Shown in pieces: positions 58,152 to 62,999 of a stretch of 62,999 nucleotides of DNA. Origin of the DNA: Caulobacteraceae bacterium UBA5005 (GTDB taxonomy: Bacteria > Pseudomonadota > Alphaproteobacteria > Caulobacterales > Caulobacteraceae); assembly GCA_002398405.1 (NCBI GenBank), contig DGYN01000100.1, positions 15,808 through 78,806 of the forward strand, in the 5' to 3' direction. A model generated the notes under the pieces. That model made no database searches and was not told where the DNA came from. It worked only from the letters and a program-made list of their open reading frames with translations. Every line of letters begins with the position of its first letter. The stretch's first letter is position 1. The position numbers and the translations under genes are program-made.

Positions 58152-59011
58152 GTTTGGGGGGGATAGGGGTTTTCGATTCCGGCGTCGGGGGCCTGTCTGT
58201 TCACCGCACCCTGGTGACGCGCCTGCCCGCCGCCGACTTCACCTACCTGGCCGACCAGGCCAACGCTCCCTATGGCGGCAGGTCCGGCGAAGAGATCGTC
58301 GAGCTGACCAAGCAAGGCTGCATCCGCCTGATCGAGGGCGAGGGCGCGAGCCTGGTGATCCTGGCCTGCAACACCGCGTCCGCCATCGCGCTTCGCCGTC
58401 TGCAGCAGACCTGGCTTCCTGCCTATCGCGCGAGCCTTGGCCGGCCGGTCAATGTGCTCGGCATCATCGTCCCGACCATAGAGGCGGCCACCGGACTTCC
58501 CTGGGAACACGAGGCCGAGCGGCGCGGCGAAAAGGTCGAGAAGGTGGATGTGGTCGGCATCTTCGCCACGCGCGCGACGGTGGCGAGCAGGGTCTATGAG
58601 ATCGAGATCGACAAACGCCGTCAGGACATCGCGGTCTTTTCGCAGGCCTGTCCGAACCTTGCCCATCTGATTGAGAGCGGGGCCGGCGCCGTGGAGCTGG
58701 CCACCGATATCGAGGGCCATGTGGCGGCCCTGAAGGCTCGCATCGGCCGCCATCCCGACCGGGCGATCCTGGGCTGCACCCACTATGAACTGGTGGCCGA
58801 CATCTTCCGCGCGGCGCTTCCGCCCGGAACGCCCCTGATCCACCAACCGGACGCGACGGCGGATGCGGTGGAGCGCTATCTGGAGCGGCATCCGGAATAT
58901 GAGGCGGGGACGGGGGGTCAGCGGCGGTTTTTGACCACGGGAACGCCGGGTGCGCAGTCGGCGCTGGTGGACGCGTTCTGGGGTGGGCCGCTGCGGTTTG
59001 AGGCGGCGTAG
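58142..59011 (+). CDS. murI: Glutamate racemase
   Basis: A 289-residue enzyme making D-glutamate for peptidoglycan. The start ATG 58142 gives MGVSLGGIGVFDSGVGGLSV, the usual opening. The two catalytic cysteines are in VILACNTASAIAL and AILGCTHYEL, and the NAPYGGRSGEEIVELT block is present. The protein has an insertion after TGLPWEHEAE (about 15 residues) relative to the shortest racemases. It overlaps the upstream DUF4345 gene by 10 bases. Confidence 0.93.
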   Translation: MGVSLGGIGVFDSGVGGLSVHRTLVTRLPAADFTYLADQANAPYGGRSGEEIVELTKQGCIRLIEGEGASLVILACNTASAIALRRLQQTWLPAYRASLGRPVNVLGIIVPTIEAATGLPWEHEAERRGEKVEKVDVVGIFATRATVASRVYEIEIDKRRQDIAVFSQACPNLAHLIESGAGAVELATDIEGHVAALKARIGRHPDRAILGCTHYELVADIFRAALPPGTPLIHQPDATADAVERYLERHPEYEAGTGGQRRFLTTGTPGAQSALVDAFWGGPLRFEAA

Positions 59012-59013
59012 TG

Positions 59014-59170
59014 CTTTTCCCTCACCTTCGTCAGAAGGGGAGGGTGGCGAGCACAGCGAGACGGGTGGGGAAGGCCCCTGGGTCAGCACACTCGAACGGT
59101 GGGCTCTCCCACCCGCTTCGCCCATGGCGAAGCCCCCTCCCCGCGCTTGCAGCGCGCGGTGAGGGAAAAG
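59014..59170. repeat. MITE-like inverted repeat, 157 nt
   Basis: Perfect 13-nt inverted ends: CTTTTCCCTCACC at 59014-59026 and its complement at 59158-59170. The inner GGTGGG and CCCACCC segments continue the pairing. It sits 2 bases after the murI stop and 6 bases before the end of the converging membrane-protein gene, filling the whole gap. Confidence 0.7.
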
Positions 59171-59176
59171 GACGCG

Positions 59177-59566
59177 CTACCGCCCCTTGGGCCTGTCGAT
59201 GAAGGCCGCGACGATGGTGGCGACCAGGGCGGGGTTTCGGATGGCGATGAGGCCGGCGGCGATGGCCGCGCCGATCGAGAGGATCGGGCGGTCCTTGGCG
59301 ATGCCGATGATCCGCTCGATCATGCTGAAGTCGGGGATGCCGTCGCCGTCGCGGTCGCGGGGCTTGTCGTTCTGCATGGCGACGATGGCGATGGCGACGC
59401 CGGCGATCAGGGCGAAGAGGCCCGCCACGATCGCGGCGGCGCCCGGCGGGCCCAGAGGCCCGGCCAGGGCCGAGAAGAGCGCGAAGGCCAAGGCGCCGAC
59501 CGCGACAAAAATCACTGCCGCAAGGGTGATGACCCCCGCGACCGCGGCCAGCGTCTTTTCGAGCAT
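59177..59566 (-). CDS. Hypothetical membrane protein with DxDxDG loop
   Basis: A 129-residue protein with three to four hydrophobic segments (residues 5-30, 38-63, 96-120). Between them is a polar loop, NDKPRDRDGDGIPDFSMIER, containing the DRDGDGIPD calcium-loop-like motif. Its ATG follows the TAG of the upstream DUF883-type gene with no gap, so the two are co-translated, and both lie behind an EcfG-type promoter. It resembles small phage-holin-like or YqjE-like partners of YqjD/ElaB proteins, but I cannot name the family with confidence. Confidence 0.7.
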   Translation of the reverse strand: MLEKTLAAVAGVITLAAVIFVAVGALAFALFSALAGPLGPPGAAAIVAGLFALIAGVAIAIVAMQNDKPRDRDGDGIPDFSMIERIIGIAKDRPILSIGAAIAAGLIAIRNPALVATIVAAFIDRPKGR

Positions 59567-59902
59567 CTAGTGGCGGCGCGCGACGAGCAGGCCGAGCAGG
59601 AAGCCCACCCCGGCGGCGGCCAGAAGGCCAGTGATCGGACGCTCGCGCACCTGTTCGCGCACGGCTTCCTGAGCGGTTTCGAACCGTTCGGCCGCTTGGT
59701 CGACATAGACGCGGCTCTGGGTGCGCAGGGTCTCGACGCCGTCGTGCAGCACGGTCTCGGCGCGGCGGGCGGCGGCTTCGGCCTTGCGGGCCAGTTCGGT
59801 GATCTTGCTGTCGGCTTTGTCGGCCAGACCGTTGGCGGTTTTGGTGGCGACCTTGCTGGCCTTGGAGGCGGTGGTGGTGGCCGACGGGTTATCGATGGAC
59901 AT
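59567..59902 (-). CDS. DUF883 (YqjD/ElaB-like) membrane-anchored protein
   Basis: A 111-residue protein with a long charged amphipathic helix (residues 25-85: ADKADSKITELARKAEAAAR and so on) and a single C-terminal membrane helix with glycines (ITGLLAAAGVGFLLGLLVAR), ending RRH. This is the plan of DUF883/YqjD-ElaB proteins, which tether ribosomes or associate with the inner membrane in stationary phase in E. coli. Start is ATG 59902. A perfect GGAAC-N16-CGTT promoter lies 43 bases upstream, which fits a general-stress gene. Confidence 0.82.
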   Translation of the reverse strand: MSIDNPSATTTASKASKVATKTANGLADKADSKITELARKAEAAARRAETVLHDGVETLRTQSRVYVDQAAERFETAQEAVREQVRERPITGLLAAAGVGFLLGLLVARRH

Positions 59903-59944
59903 GGCTAGTTTCTCCGGCGCGCGGGGGGAAAGGGACAAGGACCA

Positions 59945-59969
59945 AACGTTGCCGTGCCGTCCAGGTTCC
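59945..59969 (-). promoter_or_regulatory. EcfG (SigT)-type general stress promoter
   Basis: On the minus strand GGAAC (59965-59969), 16-base spacer, CGTT (59945-59948): an exact match to the alphaproteobacterial EcfG consensus. Transcription would start near 59938, 36 bases before the DUF883 gene. The sequence overlaps the possible start of the divergent HWE kinase gene. Confidence 0.75.
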
Positions 59970-61504
59970 CCCACGTTGAATTGAGCTTACCTCAACTCAG
60001 CCGGGTGCGCTATATTGTCGCGGTGACTGTCGAGCAGCCCCGCGTTCCCGCGCACAACCCCCCTTCCGCCGCCGGGCGGGAGAAGGATGCGAGGCAGGCG
60101 CCCGATGGTCCCTGGCTGGAACTCGCCATGCGGGCCGCCGACATGGGGGCGATCGCCTGGGATCTGGAAAGCGACACTCTCTATCTCGGCGAGCGCACCG
60201 CCAGCCTGTTCGGCGGGAGGGCCGGAGTGGTCCCGGCGGACGGCGGAGAGCGATTGTTCCGCTTCACCCATCCCGAGGACCTGGAGCGCGTGCGTGAAGC
60301 GGTGCTGGGCGCCATCCGCACAGGCGAGCCCTATCAGATCGAGCACCGCTCGGTGCGCCCTCAGGACGGGGCGGTGATCTGGCTCTTGGCCGCCGGCGCT
60401 CCCGTGCGCGACGAGACCGGCAAGGTTGTACGCGTGATCGGCGTCCTGCAGGACATCACCGAGCGCAAGTCCGCGGACAGCCGCCGCGAGACCTTGGTCG
60501 CCGAGCTCGATCACCGCATCAAGAATGTCCTGGCCTCGGTCCAATCCATGGCCTTCCAGTCAGCCCGCAAGGCGCCGTCGCTTGAGGCTTTCCTGAAGAC
60601 CTTCCAGGGGCGCCTCAAGGCCATGGCCAGCGCCCACACCCTTTTGACCGCCACCAGGTGGCGGGGTGCGGCCATCCAGCACATCGTAGCCGCCGAGCTT
60701 TCCAGCCACTCCCAGGGCCAGACCCGCTGGGAAGGGCCGGAGATCACCCTGACGCCCCGCGCCACCAATGCCCTGGCCCTGGCGCTGCACGAACTGGCCG
60801 CCAATGCGGTGAAGTTCGGGGCGCTCTCCACCGAAGCGGGCCACGTGGACGTCAGCTGGCGGCCGGCGGCCGGCGGCGGCTTTGTCCTTGAATGGATTGA
60901 AAGCGGCGGGCCGATCGTCTCGCCGCCAGTGCGCGAGGGCTTTGGCCGGGTGCTGCTGGACAAGGTTACCGGCCGCGAACTCGGCGGCGAGGCGAAGCTG
61001 GAATTCCTGGCCACAGGGGTGCGCGCCACCCTCACCGCCGATGCCAGCGTCATCATTTCCCAAGAGGCTAAGCCCGCCCGCGCGGTCATCGAAGAGCCGA
61101 CTATCGCCGGCGCCTCGGTGGGCGGCCTCATTGAAAAGCGCGCCGCCAAGGTGGCGGGCCTTCGAATCCTCATCGTCGAGGACGCCCTGCTCCTGGCGTT
61201 GGAACTGGAAAACCGTTTGGCGGAGGCAGGGGCTGTTATCGTCGGCCAGGCGGCGGATGTCGCGGAGGCGCTGACCATGCTGAAGCTTCCCATCGACGCG
61301 GCGGTGCTCGACGCCAATCTCAATGGCGAGTCCGTGGCCCCGGTGGCCGAGGCCCTTCGCCAGATGGACATCCCCTTCATCTTCGCCACCGGTTACGGCG
61401 ACAACCAGGCGGCGCCGCAGGGGTTCAACGCGCCGTTTATCAGGAAGCCCTACGACGTGACGCAGGTGGCGGCGGCCCTGGCGGAGGTTACGGGGCGGGC
61501 TTAG
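59954..61504 (+). CDS. HWE-type sensor kinase with PAS and C-terminal receiver
   Basis: A soluble kinase of 516 residues if the GTG at 59954 is used; a GTG at 60023 is the alternative, and the start is uncertain. A PAS fold occupies about residues 55-170 (ELAMRAADMGAIAWDLESDT through VIGVLQDITERKSAD). The HWE kinase core has ELDHRIKNVLASVQSMAFQS with the phospho-acceptor histidine, then LALALHELAANAVKFGALS. The receiver near the end has LRILIVEDALLLALELENRL and AVLDANLNGESV. HWE kinases commonly feed the general stress response through PhyR, and the divergent operon has an EcfG promoter, so a role in stress signalling is plausible but inferred. Confidence 0.85.
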   Translation: MPSRFPHVELSLPQLSRVRYIVAVTVEQPRVPAHNPPSAAGREKDARQAPDGPWLELAMRAADMGAIAWDLESDTLYLGERTASLFGGRAGVVPADGGERLFRFTHPEDLERVREAVLGAIRTGEPYQIEHRSVRPQDGAVIWLLAAGAPVRDETGKVVRVIGVLQDITERKSADSRRETLVAELDHRIKNVLASVQSMAFQSARKAPSLEAFLKTFQGRLKAMASAHTLLTATRWRGAAIQHIVAAELSSHSQGQTRWEGPEITLTPRATNALALALHELAANAVKFGALSTEAGHVDVSWRPAAGGGFVLEWIESGGPIVSPPVREGFGRVLLDKVTGRELGGEAKLEFLATGVRATLTADASVIISQEAKPARAVIEEPTIAGASVGGLIEKRAAKVAGLRILIVEDALLLALELENRLAEAGAVIVGQAADVAEALTMLKLPIDAAVLDANLNGESVAPVAEALRQMDIPFIFATGYGDNQAAPQGFNAPFIRKPYDVTQVAAALAEVTGRA

Positions 61505-61506
61505 GC

Positions 61507-61656
61507 GGGGACGTGTACCTTTGGTACGCGTCCCCTCGCCCATGGCCCAGCGTCCCAGCGGGTTCAGACGGCCCTCAAAGCGCATCAGCGGAACGTCCCG
61601 CGGGCTGGGGAGGCCTTCGAGACCATGAGGGACACGTACCGGAGGTACATGTCCCC
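61507..61656. repeat. BIME: inverted REP-A pair before the TonB receptor
   Basis: The F copy is 61507-61535 (arms GGGGACGTGTACC / GGTACGCGTCCCC, loop TTT), followed by a spacer of about 92 nt, and the R copy is 61628-61656 (loop GGA, with the outermost G replaced by A). The F copy changes pair 7 from A-T to G-C on both arms yet keeps T.G at pair 8. The spacer is longer than in the other pairs and reads in the minus direction (TCATGGTCTCGAAGG). Confidence 0.88.
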
Positions 61657-61685
61657 GGCGCATGTCCCCCAACAAAGTTTGCAAT

Positions 61686-61700
61686 TGAGAATGATTCTCA
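61686..61700 (+). promoter_or_regulatory. Fur box upstream of the TonB-dependent receptor
   Basis: TGAGAAT-G-ATTCTCA, a perfect 7-1-7 inverted repeat matching the Fur consensus TGATAAT-N-ATTATCA at most positions, 66 bases before the receptor ATG. It indicates iron-repressed expression. Confidence 0.8.
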
Positions 61701-61766
61701 TTGCGCTCAGTTGCCGCGCTTATTAAGAACGCCTCGCATTTTCATTCTCAGGAAGAGAGGGGTTCC

Positions 61767-62999
61767 ATGAGGGTTCCAGGGGGAGTGGGCGTCCGCGCGA
61801 GGGCGAAGGCGGCCATCAGTGCGGCTCTGTTCGCCGGCGTGGCGGGCATCGCCACCGGCGCGGCGGCTCAGGACGGCGGTCCGCTTCCCGATCCGCAGTC
61901 GCAGAGCACCGACATCGAGGGGATCGAGGCGGTCGGCAAGAAGCCGGTGGACTCGCCGAAGTATACCGCCCCGCCCCTGGACACCCCCCAGACCATAACG
62001 GTCGTGCCCCAGGCGGTGATCGAGGCGCAGAACCTGCTGACCCTGCGCGACATCCTCTCGACGGTCCCGGGGATAACCTTCGGGGCCGGCGAGGGCGGCG
62101 GCGGTTATGGCGATTCCATAAACCTGCGCGGCTATGCGGCCTCCAGCGACATCACCATCGACGGGGTGCGCGACAGCGCCCAATACACCCGCTCCGACCC
62201 GTTCAACCTGGAACAGATCGAAGTCACCAACGGCGCCAATGGCGCGGTCGCCGGTTCGGGCTCTGTTGGCGGTTCGATCAACATCGTCAGCAAACAGCCG
62301 CTGGCCCGCGACACCACCACGGTCAGCGCTGGGGCCGGCACGGACAACTACGGCCGCCTCACCGTCGACAGCAACAATACCCTGGGTGAGTCAATCGCGG
62401 TCCGCTTGAACGCCATGATCCACAGCAATGACGCGCCAGGGCGCGATGTGGAAAACTTCAGCCGCTGGGGCGTCGCGCCTTCGGTGACCCTGGGTCTCGG
62501 CAGCCCGACCCAGTACACGTTGAGCTACTTCCACCAGACCGACGACAATATCCCCCAGTACGGCGTCCCGTACGTGTTCAACGCCTTCCGCCACGGCGTC
62601 GTGCCGGGGTCCAGCCGGTCGGCCTTCTACGGCTTCCGCAATGTCGACACCCAGGAAAGCGATGTCGACAGCTTCACGGCCAGGATCGACCATCGTTTCT
62701 CAGACGACCTCGGCCTGCGGCATCTGACGCGTTACCAGACGGTCGATCAGCGATTGATCGTCAACCAGCCGCAGGGGACGTTCTGCCTGGCCAGCGGCGT
62801 CAACGCCGCGACCAACGCGGCCTGCGCCATGCCCGGCGCCTTCCTGCGCAACGTCAGCGGCACGACGCGCAACACCCGCAACACCAATCTCTACAGCCAG
62901 ACCGACCTGAACGGCGAGCTGGACCTTGGCGGCATTCGCAACAGCTTCAACTTCGGTTTTTCGCTGATGAGCGAAACCTTCCGCCTCGCCAATGGCGCG
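61767..62999 (+). CDS. TonB-dependent siderophore receptor (N-terminal part)
   Basis: The first 411 codons of an outer-membrane receptor cut by the right edge. The signal peptide (RARAKAAISAALFAGVAGIA) ends near AAAQ. A TonB-box-like stretch (DIEGIEAVGKKP) leads to the plug domain: TPQTITVVPQAVIEAQNLLT, LRDILSTVPGITFGAGEGGG, INLRGYAASSDITIDGVRDS, then barrel strands. The plug wording is that of catecholate-siderophore receptors (Fiu/CirA/FhuA-like group). The Fur box upstream supports iron uptake. The start ATG 61767 follows GGAAGAGAGGGG. Confidence 0.92.
   Translation, partial: MRVPGGVGVRARAKAAISAALFAGVAGIATGAAAQDGGPLPDPQSQSTDIEGIEAVGKKPVDSPKYTAPPLDTPQTITVVPQAVIEAQNLLTLRDILSTVPGITFGAGEGGGGYGDSINLRGYAASSDITIDGVRDSAQYTRSDPFNLEQIEVTNGANGAVAGSGSVGGSINIVSKQPLARDTTTVSAGAGTDNYGRLTVDSNNTLGESIAVRLNAMIHSNDAPGRDVENFSRWGVAPSVTLGLGSPTQYTLSYFHQTDDNIPQYGVPYVFNAFRHGVVPGSSRSAFYGFRNVDTQESDVDSFTARIDHRFSDDLGLRHLTRYQTVDQRLIVNQPQGTFCLASGVNAATNAACAMPGAFLRNVSGTTRNTRNTNLYSQTDLNGELDLGGIRNSFNFGFSLMSETFRLANGA

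Noticed and set aside
59981..59995. TTGAG-N5-CTCAA palindrome near the HWE kinase start and a similar CTTACTCAACTCA at 55333
   Set aside because: The similarity is short and the two places have different contexts. No supported regulator.
61762..61776. GTTC-N7-GTTC overlapping the ATG of the TonB-dependent receptor
   Set aside because: The gene has a clear Fur box and no DNA-repair link, and about one chance match is expected in this window. It also lowers confidence in the rmuC site.

Overview
The window is GC-rich (well over 60 percent) alphaproteobacterial chromosome. Its gene content points to the Caulobacteraceae, most likely Phenylobacterium or a close relative: an RcdA-type regulator of CtrA degradation next to a DUF1192 protein, the DUF1013 cell-cycle regulator TrcR, the trpS-murJ-glnD-mutS neighbourhood, an EcfG-type stress promoter and many two-component proteins. 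I see no tRNA, rRNA, CRISPR array, plasmid or prophage gene, so this is core chromosome with dispersed repeats.

Layout. 1-8.9 kb: truncated rpoH, a hybrid kinase, rcdA and DUF1192, a quinone oxidoreductase, a membrane AraC regulator, two tandem TraB/GumN-like secreted proteins and trcR. 9-22.9 kb: a mostly minus-strand block with trpS, murJ, an M48 protease / CHASE2 cyclase / secreted-protein operon, a REP-associated tyrosine transposase (RAYT), glnD and mutS, then a third TraB/GumN-like paralogue. 23-31.7 kb: thiE, a BlaI-type regulator, an inositol monophosphatase, def, rmuC, recR, grpE, hrcA, rph, a DUF1287 protein and a small XRE/DUF2975 membrane module. 31.9-42 kb: a plus-strand run with rdgB, hemW, rsmI, yraN, a SirB1 protein, gshB, comM, an MFS transporter and an orphan gene. 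42-50 kb: tesB, a MacAB-like ABC efflux operon and a divergent two-component system. 50-53 kb: rimM, rpsP and ffh, then a GNAT acetyltransferase. 53-63 kb: a PAS hybrid kinase, an M3 peptidase, murI, a stress-type membrane pair, an HWE kinase and a Fur-boxed TonB-dependent receptor cut by the right edge.

The most interesting system is a RAYT with its REP palindromes. The RAYT (15392-16012) is flanked by 29-nt palindromes with arms GGGGACATGTACC / GGTACGTGTCCCC. I count 13 copies in the window, five of them as inverted pairs (BIMEs). Most carry the same T.G mismatch at pair 8, and one copy has a compensatory change beside it, which fits a folded single-strand substrate. Many copies touch or overlap a stop codon. 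A second palindrome type with the same GGGGAC ends forms the last codons and stops of both rph and the DUF1287 gene. The RAYT promoter region holds an alphaproteobacterial SOS box (GTTC-N7-GTTC), as do the regions before comM and rmuC, so REP mobilisation may be linked to DNA damage. Other points are three TraB/GumN-like paralogues lacking the family's histidine motifs, an NtrC-like response regulator with no AAA+ domain, a perfect EcfG promoter, and an unusually long acidic tail on ribosomal protein S16.

All calls come from reading the sequence and recalling the families; no database search was run.
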